The notes under the pieces are model-generated. The model searched no databases and was not told the origin of the DNA. It saw only the letters and a list, made by a program, of their open reading frames with translations. The position numbers were made by a program, and so were the translations under genes. 64,000 bases of DNA from Streptomyces sp. PR69 (lineage in GTDB: Bacteria > Actinomycetota > Actinomycetes > Streptomycetales > Streptomycetaceae): assembly GCF_026420845.1 (NCBI RefSeq), contig NZ_JAOWCB010000009.1, forward strand, positions 1 to 64,000, in the 5' to 3' direction. Each line of letters begins with the position of its first letter. Position 1 is the first letter of the stretch. Positions 35,208-44,066 of the stretch are shown here, piece by piece.

Positions 35208-35732
35208 ATGCCGCAGGCGAGCAGGTCAGGCCCGCTGAGCGGGGGCCGGCGCGAGACGCCGGAGGAGCGTGCCGACCGCCTGTGGGCCGAACTCCTGCAG
35301 GAGCTGCGCGTCGTCCAGACCGGTGTGCAGATTCTCTTCGGCTTTCTGCTCACCGTCGCGTTCCATCCGCGTTTCGCGGAGCTGAGCCAGACCGACCGCA
35401 CGATCTATGTCGTCACCGTCATGCTCGGGGCGGCGACCACCGGCGTCCTGATCGGCCCCGTCTCCTTCCACCGGCTGCTCACGGGCCGCAGGCTGAAGGT
35501 GCAGACCGTCGAATGGGCCTCGCGGCTGACGCTGGTCGGGCTGGTGCTCCTGCTGTGCACCATGGCGTCGGCCCTGCTGCTGATTCTGCGGGTGGTGCTG
35601 GCCGACTCCCTCGCCGTATGGCTGGTCATGGCCATGGTGCTGTGGTTCGTCCTGTGCTGGTTCGCCATCCCCGGCCTCGCCCTGCGCCGCGGCGCCAGAA
35701 AGGCCCCGGCCCGCGAACGCGAGGTGCGGTGA
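35208..35732 (+). CDS. DUF6328-like four-helix membrane protein
   Basis: A 174-residue integral membrane protein: charged N-terminus (ETPEERADRLWAELLQELRV), then about four helices (VQILFGFLLTVAFHPRF, IYVVTVMLGAATTGVLIGP, LVGLVLLLCTMASALLLIL, AVWLVMAMVLWFVLCWFAIP). This is the DUF6328 pattern (small actinobacterial membrane proteins, unknown role). GAGGGGAGAG lies before the ATG; GTG 35205 is also possible. The gene is part of the stress-sigma neighbourhood. Confidence 0.75.
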   Translation: MPQASRSGPLSGGRRETPEERADRLWAELLQELRVVQTGVQILFGFLLTVAFHPRFAELSQTDRTIYVVTVMLGAATTGVLIGPVSFHRLLTGRRLKVQTVEWASRLTLVGLVLLLCTMASALLLILRVVLADSLAVWLVMAMVLWFVLCWFAIPGLALRRGARKAPAREREVR

Positions 35733-35897
35733 TGCGGTGGACGCCCAGGGAGCGCGCGGCCGCACGGGCGAGCACGGCGGACGTCCGTACGGGCGATTCC
35801 GCCAGCCGCGGGGCCGCCGCCACGGTGCGGCTGCTTGCACCCGCCCGGACGCGGGGGCTGCCTGGATGTGCCGATCGAGCCACGAGGAGTACGAACG

Positions 35898-36305
35898 ATG
35901 CAACGCAGCGTCTCCCTCGCCGCAGCCGCTCTCATCGCCGTCACCGCGACCGCGGCCGGAACCGCCGCCGGGCACGCCGCGACCGACCCTCCGCCCGACC
36001 GCCGCCCCGGACTGTGGCTGACCGTGTCCGACCCGGAGCGCACCTGGCTGCGCGGGGTGCTTCTGACCTGCCACCCCGAGCCGAGCGGTCCGCACCCGGA
36101 CGCCGTGGGCGCCTGCGAGGCGGTCAGCGAGGCCGAAGGCGACTTCGCACGGCTGCCCGGCGACCCGCAGATCTGCACCAAGGAGTACGACCCGGTGACC
36201 GCCCGGGCTGTCGGCGTGTGGAAGGGGCAGACCGTCGCCTGGCAGAAGACCTACCCGAACCCCTGTGAACTGGATGCCGCGACCGGAGCCGTGTTCCGGT
36301 TCTGA
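35898..36305 (+). CDS. secreted SSI-family protease inhibitor with P1 Lys
   Basis: A 135-residue precursor of a Streptomyces subtilisin inhibitor (MEROPS I16) protein. A signal peptide (MQRSVSLAAAALIAVTATAAG) is followed by the mature part with four Cys for the two conserved disulfides: LLTCHP, GACEAV, QICTKEYDP and PNPCELD. In SSI the reactive site is CPMVYDP with P1 Met; here CTKEYDP puts Lys at P1, as in trypsin-targeting members. The C-terminus GAVFRF is typical. GAGGAG lies upstream of the ATG. It probably controls secreted serine proteases during growth or sporulation. Confidence 0.9.
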   Translation: MQRSVSLAAAALIAVTATAAGTAAGHAATDPPPDRRPGLWLTVSDPERTWLRGVLLTCHPEPSGPHPDAVGACEAVSEAEGDFARLPGDPQICTKEYDPVTARAVGVWKGQTVAWQKTYPNPCELDAATGAVFRF

Positions 36306-36308
36306 AAC

Positions 36309-36470
36309 TCATGTGCTGGAGCGTGACGCGATCACCCCAACCGTGACCATCAGCAGGACGAACCAGCCGAACCAGAGCCAGCCGTTGCTCCCGAGCGCCG
36401 CCGAGTAGGCCGTCACGACCACCAGTGACCCGACGGTCAGCGCTCCCATCGTTTTCGTGGATCCGGACAT
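36309..36470 (-). CDS. small two-helix membrane protein
   Basis: A 53-residue hypothetical protein with two hydrophobic helices (MGALTVGSLVVVTAYSAALG and WLWFGWFVLLMVTVGVIA) and almost no loops. GGAGGAGGG at an ideal distance supports the ATG at 36470. Function unknown; the gene is convergent with the SSI gene, whose stop is only 3 nt away. Confidence 0.68.
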   Translation of the reverse strand: MSGSTKTMGALTVGSLVVVTAYSAALGSNGWLWFGWFVLLMVTVGVIASRSST

Positions 36471-36548
36471 GTCCGCCCTCCTCCGACGGCCGCGGCCGTT
36501 CCCAGCCATGGTCGCCCGGAAGGGGGGCGGTGCGCCACCCGCTCTGCC

Positions 36549-37499
36549 CTACTGGCTGCGGGCCTGCAGCGACGCCAGGTATGCGTTGTACGCCTCAAGC
36601 TCCTTGTCCCCGTCCCGGTCCGCCGCCCGGTCCGTGCGCACGGCCGCCCGCTGCTCCGAGTGGTACCACTGGTAGATCAGCGCGATCAGCACCAGCACCG
36701 ACGGAATCTCGCTGAACGCCCAGGCGATGCCGCCCGCCGCGTTCTGGTCCGACAGGGCGTCGATCCCCAGCGAGGCCGGCGGGTTCTCATAGGTCCTGAT
36801 CATCGGCTCGCTCGCCATCATCAGCGCGATGCCGAAGAAGGCGTGGAAGGGCATGCCCGCGAACAGCTCCAGCATCCGCATCACATAGCCGGGCCGGTGC
36901 GGACCGGGGTCCACGCCCATGATCGGCCAGAAGAAGATCAGGCCCACCGCCAGGAAGTGCACCATCATCGCCACATGCCCGGTCTTCGACTCCATCAGGA
37001 AGTCGAAGAGCGGGGTGAAGTACAGCGCGTACAGGCTGGCGATGAACATCGGAATCGTGAACGCGGGATGGGTGATCACCCGCAGATAGCGGCTGTGCAG
37101 CAGCGCCAGCAGCAGCTCACGCGGCCCCTTGCGGCCCCGCCCGGCGACCGGCAGGGCGCGCAGCGCCAGGGTGACCGGAGCGCCGAGCAGGAGCAGGATC
37201 GGCGACAGCATGCTGATGATCATGTGCTGCACCATATGCACGCTAAACATGACCATGCCGTACTCATTGAGCTTGGTGCACATCACCAGCGCGATGGTCA
37301 GCACGCCGGCCGTGAAGAACACCGTCCGGCTGACCGGCCAGGAGTCGCCGCGCCGCCGCAGCCGCGCCACACCCCAGCCGTACAGAAAGAGAGCGAGCAG
37401 ACAGCCGATCAGAAAGAAGGCGTCCGGGGCGAACTGAAGCCCCCGTCCCAGCGTGAACGGCGGCAGATCCATCATCATGCCGTGCCCGCTGTGATCCAT
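36549..37499 (-). CDS. CtaG-type cytochrome c oxidase assembly membrane protein
   Basis: A 316-residue polytopic protein of the caa3-oxidase-assembly CtaG family (not Cox11). The N-terminus MDHSGHGMMMDLPPF is His/Met-rich and may bind copper. About seven helices carry SVHMVQHMIISMLSPILLLL, TGHVAMMVHFLAVGLIFFWP and GMPFHAFFGIALMM with conserved His residues, the family signature. It is thought to help insert copper into oxidase subunits. The C-terminal tail is charged (SEQRAAVRTDRAADRDGDKE). A hairpin terminator lies upstream. Confidence 0.9.
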   Translation of the reverse strand: MDHSGHGMMMDLPPFTLGRGLQFAPDAFFLIGCLLALFLYGWGVARLRRRGDSWPVSRTVFFTAGVLTIALVMCTKLNEYGMVMFSVHMVQHMIISMLSPILLLLGAPVTLALRALPVAGRGRKGPRELLLALLHSRYLRVITHPAFTIPMFIASLYALYFTPLFDFLMESKTGHVAMMVHFLAVGLIFFWPIMGVDPGPHRPGYVMRMLELFAGMPFHAFFGIALMMASEPMIRTYENPPASLGIDALSDQNAAGGIAWAFSEIPSVLVLIALIYQWYHSEQRAAVRTDRAADRDGDKELEAYNAYLASLQARSQ

Positions 37500-37570
37500 C
37501 TCTGCACTCCCGCCAGGACGTCTTCCACGGGGCGCGGCCCATCCGCGCCCAATTGTCCGGACCAGAGTAG

Positions 37571-37606
37571 AACCGCCCCCGATCGCGTCGGCGACCGGGG
37601 GCGGTT
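37571..37606 (-). terminator. hairpin between pfkA-side and ctaG-type genes
   Basis: AACCGCCCCCG (37571-37581) pairs perfectly with CGGGGGCGGTT (37596-37606) across a 14-nt loop. It sits downstream of the leftward pfkA gene and before the ctaG-type gene, so it most likely ends the pfkA transcript. Confidence 0.75.
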
Positions 37607-37661
37607 CGTTCAGATGTGTACGAATTTCAGATGTGTACGGGTCTCACGGCGCGCGCTCGCT

Positions 37662-38687
37662 TCAGAGCACGCACTCCGCCTCCGCGTACCGCTCCGCCGG
37701 GACGGTCTTGAGGGTCTCCACGGCCCTGGCCAGCGGCGCCATCACGATGTCCGTGCCACGCAGCGCCGTCATCATGCCGAACTCGCCGCGGTGCGCGGCC
37801 TCCACCGCATGCCAGCCGAAGCGGGTGGCGAGCACCCTGTCGTACGCGGTGGGCGTGCCGCCGCGCTGCACATGGCCCAGGATCACCGGACGGGCCTCCT
37901 TGCCGAGCCGCTGCTCCAGCTCGACGGAGAGCTGACGGGCCACGCCCGCGAACCGCTCATGCCCGTAGATGTCCTTGCCGCCCTCGTCCCAGCGCATCGT
38001 GCCCTCACGGGGCTTCGCGCCCTCCGCGACCACGACGATCGCGAACTTCTTGCCCGCGGAGAACCGCTCGCCGACCCGGGCGGTCAGCTCCTCGATGTCG
38101 AAGGGCCGCTCCGGCACCACGATGGCGTGCGCCCCCGCCGCCATGCCGGAGTGCAGCGCGATCCAGCCGGTGTGCCGCCCCATGACCTCGACGATCAGCA
38201 CCCGCTGATGGGACTCGGCGGTCGTCTTCAGCCGGTCCAGCGCCTCGGTCGCCACGCCGACCGCCGTGTCGAAGCCGAAGGTCACATCCGTGACGGCGAT
38301 GTCGTTGTCGATGGTCTTGGGCACGCCGACGATGGGCAGCCCGGCCTCGGAGAGCAGATGGGCGGCCTTCAGGGTGCCCTCGCCGCCGATCGGGATGATC
38401 GCGTCCAGGCCCAGCTCGGCCACATGCCCCCTGGCCCGCTCCACGCCGTCCCGCAGATGCGCGGGCTGCACCCGGGACGAGCCGAGGATCGTGCCGCCGC
38501 GGGCCAGGATGCCGCCCACCGCGTCCAGGTCGAGCTTGCGGTAGTCGCACTCCAGCAGGCCCTTCCAGCCGTCGTGGAAGCCGATCACCTCATCGCCGTG
38601 GTCGGCGACGGCGCGGTGCACGACGGAGCGGATGACGGCGTTCAGACCGGGGCAGTCGCCGCCGGAGGTGAGCACACCAATGCGCAT
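37662..38687 (-). CDS. pfkA: ATP/PPi-type 6-phosphofructokinase
   Basis: PfkA, 341 residues: phosphorylates fructose 6-phosphate to fructose 1,6-bisphosphate in glycolysis. MRIGVLTSGGDCPGLNAVIR opens the nucleotide site, IIPIGGEGTLKAAHLLSE carries the GGEGT motif that tracks with phosphoryl-donor choice, the catalytic PKTIDNDI and MGRHTGWIALHSG bind fructose 6-phosphate, and GHVQRGGTPTAYDR is near the C-terminus. Group-III actinobacterial type. Several pfk paralogues are usual in Streptomyces. Confidence 0.95.
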   Translation of the reverse strand: MRIGVLTSGGDCPGLNAVIRSVVHRAVADHGDEVIGFHDGWKGLLECDYRKLDLDAVGGILARGGTILGSSRVQPAHLRDGVERARGHVAELGLDAIIPIGGEGTLKAAHLLSEAGLPIVGVPKTIDNDIAVTDVTFGFDTAVGVATEALDRLKTTAESHQRVLIVEVMGRHTGWIALHSGMAAGAHAIVVPERPFDIEELTARVGERFSAGKKFAIVVVAEGAKPREGTMRWDEGGKDIYGHERFAGVARQLSVELEQRLGKEARPVILGHVQRGGTPTAYDRVLATRFGWHAVEAAHRGEFGMMTALRGTDIVMAPLARAVETLKTVPAERYAEAECVL

Positions 38688-38826
38688 AGCCCGAAAACCT
38701 TTGCAACGTGGGCCGACACCCGGACCACGTCGTCCGGTTGGATCCCCGCCACCCTACCGGCGGACGGTGACGGGGCCGAACCGGGCGTCCGACTGCTGGA
38801 CGTCGCTCAGCTGAGCATGTCAGCCG

Positions 38827-39555
38827 TCATACGGGCTGCGTCGCCGCCGCGATGCGCTCGGCGCGCAGCGCCTCGTACCACCGGTCGTCCGCCGGCGGCA
38901 GCGCGTTGACGTCCAGCGCCAGCTTGAGCAGCAGATCCGCGATCTGCGGATTGCGGGCCAGCACCGGGCCGTGCATATACGTGCCGAACACGGTGTCGTT
39001 GTACGCGCCCTCCGTGCCGTCGCCCGTGCCGTTGCCCCGGCCCAGCTTCACCCGAGCGAAGGGGCGGGCGGCAGGGCCGACATGAGTGACGCCCTGGTGG
39101 TTCTCGAAACCGGTCAGCTGCGGCAGACCGAGCCGCGGATCGATGTCGGCCAGCACATCTCCGACGCAGCGCTCGCCCTCGCCGCGCGTGGAGACCACAT
39201 CCAGCAGGCCGAGGCCCGGCTCACGCTCGCCGAGGTCGTTGATGAACTCATGGCCCAGGATCTGGTAGCCGGCGCAGACCGAGAAGATGATCGCGCCGTT
39301 GGCGGCGGCCCGGCTCAGCCCGCCGTCACGGCGCAGCCGCTCGGCGGCCAGCCGCTGCGGCCGGTCCTCGCCGCCGCCGATGAGATAGATGTCGCCGGAC
39401 GTGGGCACCGGCTGGTCGCTGCGCACGTCCAGACGCGCCACGTCCAGGCCGCGCTGGCGCGCGCGGCGCTCCACGACGAGGGCATTGCCCTGGTCTCCGT
39501 AGGTGCTGAGCAGATCCGGGTAGACCCAGACCAGACGCAGGCTGTTGTCGCTCAT
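38827..39555 (-). CDS. gatD: lipid II isoglutaminyl synthase, GatD subunit
   Basis: GatD, 242 residues: CobB/CobQ-like glutaminase that supplies ammonia to MurT for amidation of D-isoglutamate in lipid II. LRLVWVYPDLLSTYGDQGNA is the typical N-terminus, the catalytic Cys is in IIFSVCAGYQILGHEF, and the His is in YMHGPVLARNP. It lies 28 nt after murT and is surely co-transcribed. Essential for normal cross-linking in many Gram-positives. Confidence 0.95.
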   Translation of the reverse strand: MSDNSLRLVWVYPDLLSTYGDQGNALVVERRARQRGLDVARLDVRSDQPVPTSGDIYLIGGGEDRPQRLAAERLRRDGGLSRAAANGAIIFSVCAGYQILGHEFINDLGEREPGLGLLDVVSTRGEGERCVGDVLADIDPRLGLPQLTGFENHQGVTHVGPAARPFARVKLGRGNGTGDGTEGAYNDTVFGTYMHGPVLARNPQIADLLLKLALDVNALPPADDRWYEALRAERIAAATQPV

Positions 39556-39583
39556 GGGTGAAGTCCTCCTCGCCGTCGTGGCG

Positions 39584-40822
39584 TCAGTTGCCGACCCGGC
39601 GGCGCAGATCCTGGAAGGCCGTGTAGTTGGCGATCACCTCGATGCGTCCGGGCGGCGCGAGCTGCACCGCCTCGTCGACGCTCTCGCAGACCCGGAAGTC
39701 CAGTCCCGCGACCTCCAGCCGGACCGCCAGGTCCAGCTTGCGGTCGCCGATGACGAAGATCGGGTGCCCGGCGAGACGGGTGTAGTCGACATCCCAGAGC
39801 CAGGAGGTGTCCGTGCCGTCGGCGCCGCGGGCGTTGACGGACAGGATCACCGGGGCCGGGGGCTGGTCGATCAGGGAGAAGGTCTCCAGCCAGCCCGCCG
39901 GGTTCTTGGCGAGGAGGAGACGCAGATCACGGCCCAGGAAGGAGACCACGTCATAGCGGCCCGCGACGGCCTGCACCTGGTACATGCGCTCCAGCGCGAC
40001 CTGCGGCGGCACCCCGAAGCAGGCCGCGACCGCGGCGGAGGTGGCGGCGTTGGCCTTGTTGGCGCGGCCCGGCAGCTGAAGGTGGATGGGCCAGGCGCTG
40101 CCGTGCGGGTCCAGTACATGGTCCCCGCTGAGCACCCAGCTCGGGGCGGGACGGCGGAAGCCGCACTCGCCGCAGAACCAGTCGTCTCCCGGGCGCTGCA
40201 TCACACCGCCGCAGGAGGGGCAGGACCAGGCGTCGTCCTTCCACTCCTGGCCGGCGGCGACCCACACCACGTTCGGGGAGGAGGACGCGGCCCACACCAC
40301 CAGCGGGTCGTCGGCGTTGGCGATCACCGTGGCCTTGTTGCCGGCCAGGCCCTCGCGCCACTTCTCGGCCAGCATGCGGGTCTCGGCGGCGCGGTCGAGC
40401 TGGTCGCGGGAGAGATTGAGCAGCGCGATGGCCTTCGGGGTCACATCGCGAGCGACGCCCGAGAGGTACTTCTCATCGACCTCGATCACGCCGTACTTGG
40501 CGTCCGAGCCGCCGGCCAGCGCGGAGGTGATGCCCGCGGGCATATTCGCGCCCAGCGCATTGGAGACCACCTCGCCGCTGGCGCGCAGCGCCTCGGCGAT
40601 CAGCCGGGTCGTGGTGGTCTTGCCGTTGGTCGCCGACACCAGGACGACGTCCAGGTGCTGCGCGAGCCGACCCAGCAGATCCGGGTCGAGTTTGAGCGCG
40701 ACCCGGCCGCCGATCACCGATCCGCTGCCGCGCCCCGCGGCGCGCGACACCGCGGCCGCGGCCCGGCCGGCCGTCACGGCCAGCTTCGCCCGCGGCGTCA
40801 GGGGCTCCGAGTTGCCTGACAT
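39584..40822 (-). CDS. murT: lipid II isoglutaminyl synthase, MurT subunit
   Basis: MurT, 412 residues: Mur-ligase-like ATPase that amidates the glutamate of lipid II with ammonia from GatD. P-loop VSATNGKTTTTRLIAEAL, the C4 zinc ribbon WSCPSCGGVMQ with WFCGECGFRRP, and the C-terminal DUF1727 domain (about residues 300-410). First gene of the murT-gatD operon. It diverges from def across 105 bp. Confidence 0.95.
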   Translation of the reverse strand: MSGNSEPLTPRAKLAVTAGRAAAAVSRAAGRGSGSVIGGRVALKLDPDLLGRLAQHLDVVLVSATNGKTTTTRLIAEALRASGEVVSNALGANMPAGITSALAGGSDAKYGVIEVDEKYLSGVARDVTPKAIALLNLSRDQLDRAAETRMLAEKWREGLAGNKATVIANADDPLVVWAASSSPNVVWVAAGQEWKDDAWSCPSCGGVMQRPGDDWFCGECGFRRPAPSWVLSGDHVLDPHGSAWPIHLQLPGRANKANAATSAAVAACFGVPPQVALERMYQVQAVAGRYDVVSFLGRDLRLLLAKNPAGWLETFSLIDQPPAPVILSVNARGADGTDTSWLWDVDYTRLAGHPIFVIGDRKLDLAVRLEVAGLDFRVCESVDEAVQLAPPGRIEVIANYTAFQDLRRRVGN

Positions 40823-40927
40823 CGTCCTTGATCCTCCTTGCGTCGGTCCGCGCTCAGCCTATCGAGGTCCGCTCCAGCGCCCGAATCGCGGCGTCGCGGG
40901 AGATGTGGAGGTCGTACGCTGATCGCC

Positions 40928-41503
40928 ATGCGAAACCGGCCGATCCCCGGCAGTTCCGGACTCGTCAGGGCCATGGGCCTGTACGGGGACCCCGTGCTGC
41001 ACACCCCCTGCGCACCCGTCGAGGACTTCGGACCCGAGCTGTCCCGGCTGGTCGAGGACATGTTCGCGACGATGTACGCGGCGAACGGTGTGGGGCTTGC
41101 GGCGAACCAGGTCGGCGTGGGGCTGCGGGTGTTCGTCTACGACTGCCCCGACGACGAGGACGTCCGCCACCTCGGGCATATCGTCAACCCCCGCCTGGTG
41201 CAGGCGGACGGCGTCCGCGTCCGGGGGCCCGAGGGCTGTCTGTCCCTGCCTGGCCTGGAGGCCCCCACGGAACGCTTCGACCACGCTGTGGTGGAGGGGG
41301 TCACGGCGGAAGGTGAGCCGGTGCGGGTGGCGGGCACGGGCTTCTTCGCCCGCTGCCTGCAGCATGAGTGCGACCACTTGGACGGCCTGGTCTACCCCGA
41401 CCGCCTCACCGGCTGGCGCCGCGCCCGCACCCTGCGGGCCGCGCGGCGGGCGTTCCCCTCACCCCTCCCCCCAGCCCTGGGCGTGGGGCCCCACTTCCCG
41501 TAA
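40928..41503 (+). CDS. def: peptide deformylase
   Basis: Def, 191 residues: removes the N-formyl group of nascent proteins. Motif 1 GVGLAANQVGVG, motif 2 EGCLSLPGLE and motif 3 LQHECDHLDGLVYPD are intact (Cys and two His bind the metal, Glu is catalytic). ATG at 40928 gives MRNRPIPGSSGLVRAMGLYG. The C-terminal tail PSPLPPALGVGPHFP and the TAA come from the dispersed repeat, exactly as at mug (same Phe-Pro-stop codons). Streptomyces usually has several def genes. Confidence 0.94.
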   Translation: MRNRPIPGSSGLVRAMGLYGDPVLHTPCAPVEDFGPELSRLVEDMFATMYAANGVGLAANQVGVGLRVFVYDCPDDEDVRHLGHIVNPRLVQADGVRVRGPEGCLSLPGLEAPTERFDHAVVEGVTAEGEPVRVAGTGFFARCLQHECDHLDGLVYPDRLTGWRRARTLRAARRAFPSPLPPALGVGPHFP

Positions 41504-41871
41504 CTGGGGGCAGGCCCCCAGACCCCGTACGGCCTTCGGCCGTGTCCTCAAGCTCCCCCAGCTACCGCTGAGGTGCCCCCACGGGCTTGATTTGGCTGCC
41601 CCACATCCCAGCCCCGCCGGCAATGAGGCTGCCCTCAAGCCTCGCCGGCGCTTGAGGCGCAGGGGCCGGAAGTCCAGCTCCGCTGGTGTGTGAGGCGCGC
41701 GGGGCTGCACAATCCAGCCCCGCCGACGTTTGAACACGCGAGGGGCGCAAACCCAGCCTCGCTGACGTTTGAGGCGCGCGGGGCCGCAAATCAAGCCTCG
41801 CCGGCGTTTGAGGCGCGGGGGTTCGGGGGCGGAGCCCCCGTAAGCGGGGTCTGGGGCGGAGCCCCAGTGAG
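41504..41871. repeat. dispersed GC-rich repeat cluster in a convergent gap
   Basis: No gene. From left to right: a block 41495-41552 matching the inverse of 5088-5146, a CTCCCCCAGC-TACC-GCTG partial hairpin, then about six degenerate copies of AGCCTCGCCGGCGTTTGAGG in alternating orientation (near 41600-41815), and two hairpins, GGGGGCGGAGCCCCC (near 41824) and CTGGGGCGGAGCCCCAG (near 41850). It probably works as a bidirectional terminator between def and the TetR gene. Confidence 0.8.
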
Positions 41872-42543
41872 TCAGAACACCGCTCCGCCCTCGCGGTCAC
41901 CCGCCACCGCCAACCGCCCCCACAGCAAATCCGCCAGACTCCGTACCAACTCATCCCGTGAACAGGGGCGTTCGCCCAGCCACCAGTCGCCCGCCGCGTG
42001 CATCATTCCGACGATGCCGTGGCCCCATACGCGGGCGAGCCGCTGGCTCTCCGGGCCGAGGTCCACCCGGTCCTCGATCACTTTGGCGAGCTCCTCGCCG
42101 AGGCGGCGCAGCAGCGGGGCGGAGTGGCGGCCGACGTCGAAGTTCTGCTCGCCCTGCTCGGAGGGGGGCGCTTCCTCCGCGGGGTGCATCAGGAAGCGGT
42201 AGACCTGGGGCCGCGCCTCGATCGCCGCGAGGTAGGTGTCGAGGGTCGCCTCGACCCGCTGCCTGCGCTCCGCGGGCGCGTCCAGCGCCGCCCGCAGCGC
42301 GTCGAGCAGCGCGTCGGTATGACGCTTGGCCAGTGCCCGGTACAGCCCGCCCTTGTCGCCGAAGTGCCGGTAGAGGATGGGTTTGGTGATGCCCGCCTCC
42401 GCGGCGATCGCGTTCATCGAGGCCTTGGGGCCGTCCCGGAGCACGACCCGGTCGGCCGCCTCCAGCAGCTCCCGCCGCCGCTGGTCCGCCGCGGACCGCT
42501 GCTGGGTCTGAACCTGAGCCGCCGTCTGCCGTGTGCTCTCCAT
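41872..42543 (-). CDS. TetR-family transcriptional regulator
   Basis: A 223-residue TetR regulator. The HTH (about residues 25-70) reads LEAADRVVLRDGPKASMNAI and AGITKPILYRHFGDKGGLYR. The C-terminal ligand domain has HPAEEAPPSEQGEQNFDVGR and VWGHGIVGMMHAAGDWWL, resembling regulators of fatty-acid or acyl-CoA genes. It diverges from the acyl-CoA dehydrogenase, and the gap holds a strong palindrome, so it probably represses that gene and itself, with an acyl-CoA as a plausible inducer. Confidence 0.9.
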   Translation of the reverse strand: MESTRQTAAQVQTQQRSAADQRRRELLEAADRVVLRDGPKASMNAIAAEAGITKPILYRHFGDKGGLYRALAKRHTDALLDALRAALDAPAERRQRVEATLDTYLAAIEARPQVYRFLMHPAEEAPPSEQGEQNFDVGRHSAPLLRRLGEELAKVIEDRVDLGPESQRLARVWGHGIVGMMHAAGDWWLGERPCSRDELVRSLADLLWGRLAVAGDREGGAVF

Positions 42544-42617
42544 GAGCCGTGTCTCCCCGCCCGTGCGATTGCGTGACGCCCGCGCAACGTAACACTCCGG
42601 CCGTCGGAGGTGGCCGG

Positions 42618-42662
42618 TTGACAGTGGCTACCTGCCGGTAACAGACTGCTGTTACCGCAGGT
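42618..42662. promoter_or_regulatory. TetR operator palindrome and promoter
   Basis: GGTAACAG-ACTG-CTGTTACC (42637-42656) is a perfect 8-bp-arm palindrome. It extends imperfectly outward as ACCTGC(C) and GCAGGT to 42630-42662. A TTGACA (42618-42623) lies 18 bp before CAGACT, so the operator covers the -10 of the dehydrogenase promoter. The arrangement is expected for autoregulation and repression by the divergent TetR protein. Confidence 0.75.
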
Positions 42663-42699
42663 AACGCACCGGCGGCCGCCGGGCAGAGCAGGAGGGGAC

Positions 42700-43926
42700 A
42701 TGAGCGAGTTCACGCTCGAACTCAACGACGACCAGCGACAGGTACGCGACTGGCTGCATGGATTCGCCGCGGACGTGATCCGCCCGGCCGCCGCGGAGTG
42801 GGACGAGCGTGAGGAGACCCCCTGGCCCGTGATCCAGGAGGCGGCCAAAGTCGGCATCTACTCACTGGACTTCTACGCTCAGCAGTTCTTCGACCCCACC
42901 GGCCTTGGCATCCCCATGGTGATGGAGGAACTGTTCTGGGGCGACGCGGGCATCGCCCTGTCCATCGTCGGCACCGGCCTCGCCGCGGTCGGCGTCATCG
43001 CCAACGGCACCGAGGAGCAGATCGGCACCTGGATCCCCCAGATGTACGGCGACGCCGACGACGTCAAGCTCGCCGCCTTCTGCTCCTCCGAACCCGACGC
43101 GGGCTCCGACGTCGCCTCCATGCGCACCCGCGCCGTGTACGACGAGGCCAAGGACGAGTGGGTCCTCAACGGCACCAAGACCTGGGCCACCAACGGCGGC
43201 ATCGCCAACGTGCATGTCGTGGTCGCCGTCGTCGACCCGGAGCTCGGATCCAAGGGCCATGCTTCCTTCATCGTGCCGCCGGGCGCCCCCGGCCTCACCC
43301 AGGGCCAGAAGTTCAAGAAGCACGGCATCCGCGCCTCCCACACCGCCGAAGTGGTGCTGGAGGACGTCCGGGTCCCGGGCCACTGCCTCCTCGGCGGCAA
43401 GGAGAAGCTCGACGAACGCCTCGCCCGCGCCCGCGAGCAGGCCGGCAGCGGAGGCGAGAAGGTGAAGAACGCCGCCATGGCCACCTTCGAGGCCTCCCGC
43501 CCCGCCGTCGGCGCGATGGCGGTGGGCACCGCACGCGCCGCGTACGAGGTCGCGCTCGACTATGCGAAGACCCGCACCCAGTTCGGCCGCCCGATCATCG
43601 ACAACCAGGGTGTCGCCTTCCAGCTCGCCGATATGCGCACCCAGATCGACGCCGCCCGCCTTCTGGTGTGGCGTGCCTCCTGGATGGCCACGGCCGGCAA
43701 GCCCTTCACCGCCGCCGAGGGCTCGATGTCCAAGCTTTACGCCAGCGAGACCGCCAAGAAGGTCACCGCGCAGGCGATCCAGATCCTCGGCGGCAACGGC
43801 TACACCCGCGAGTATCCGGTCGAGCGCATGCACCGGGACGCGGCGATCTACACCATCTTCGAGGGCACCAGCGAGATCCAGCGCCTGGTGATCGCCCGTA
43901 CCCTGTCCGGCATGCCGATCCGCTGA
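42700..43926 (+). CDS. acyl-CoA dehydrogenase family protein
   Basis: A 408-residue FAD-dependent acyl-CoA dehydrogenase. FAD/substrate motifs are [20 protein letters not shown] and [14 protein letters not shown]. The C-terminal helical domain has [20 protein letters not shown] and [20 protein letters not shown], followed by [20 protein letters not shown], the usual catalytic-base region. It oxidises an acyl-CoA to the 2-enoyl-CoA; chain length is unknown. GGAGGGG precedes the ATG. Control by the divergent TetR protein is likely. Confidence 0.93.
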   Translation: MSEFTLELNDDQRQVRDWLHGFAADVIRPAAAEWDEREETPWPVIQEAAKVGIYSLDFYAQQFFDPTGLGIPMVMEELFWGDAGIALSIVGTGLAAVGVIANGTEEQIGTWIPQMYGDADDVKLAAFCSSEPDAGSDVASMRTRAVYDEAKDEWVLNGTKTWATNGGIANVHVVVAVVDPELGSKGHASFIVPPGAPGLTQGQKFKKHGIRASHTAEVVLEDVRVPGHCLLGGKEKLDERLARAREQAGSGGEKVKNAAMATFEASRPAVGAMAVGTARAAYEVALDYAKTRTQFGRPIIDNQGVAFQLADMRTQIDAARLLVWRASWMATAGKPFTAAEGSMSKLYASETAKKVTAQAIQILGGNGYTREYPVERMHRDAAIYTIFEGTSEIQRLVIARTLSGMPIR

Positions 43927-43964
43927 CGCGGCGCGCCCGCACGAAGCGCACGCGGCACACGAAA

Positions 43965-43996
43965 GGGCCGGGGACGCCCAGCGCGGCCCCCGGCCC
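43965..43996. terminator. bidirectional hairpin terminator
   Basis: GGGCCGGGG (43965-43973) pairs with CCCCGGCCC (43988-43996). It lies in the gap between the convergent acyl-CoA dehydrogenase and helicase genes. Confidence 0.7.
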
Positions 43997-44066
43997 GTCG
44001 CTCGTCGCCCGTCGCCGTCAGGCGCCCGGCAGCGCCTCGATCGCCGCCACGTCGACGATCACAGCT

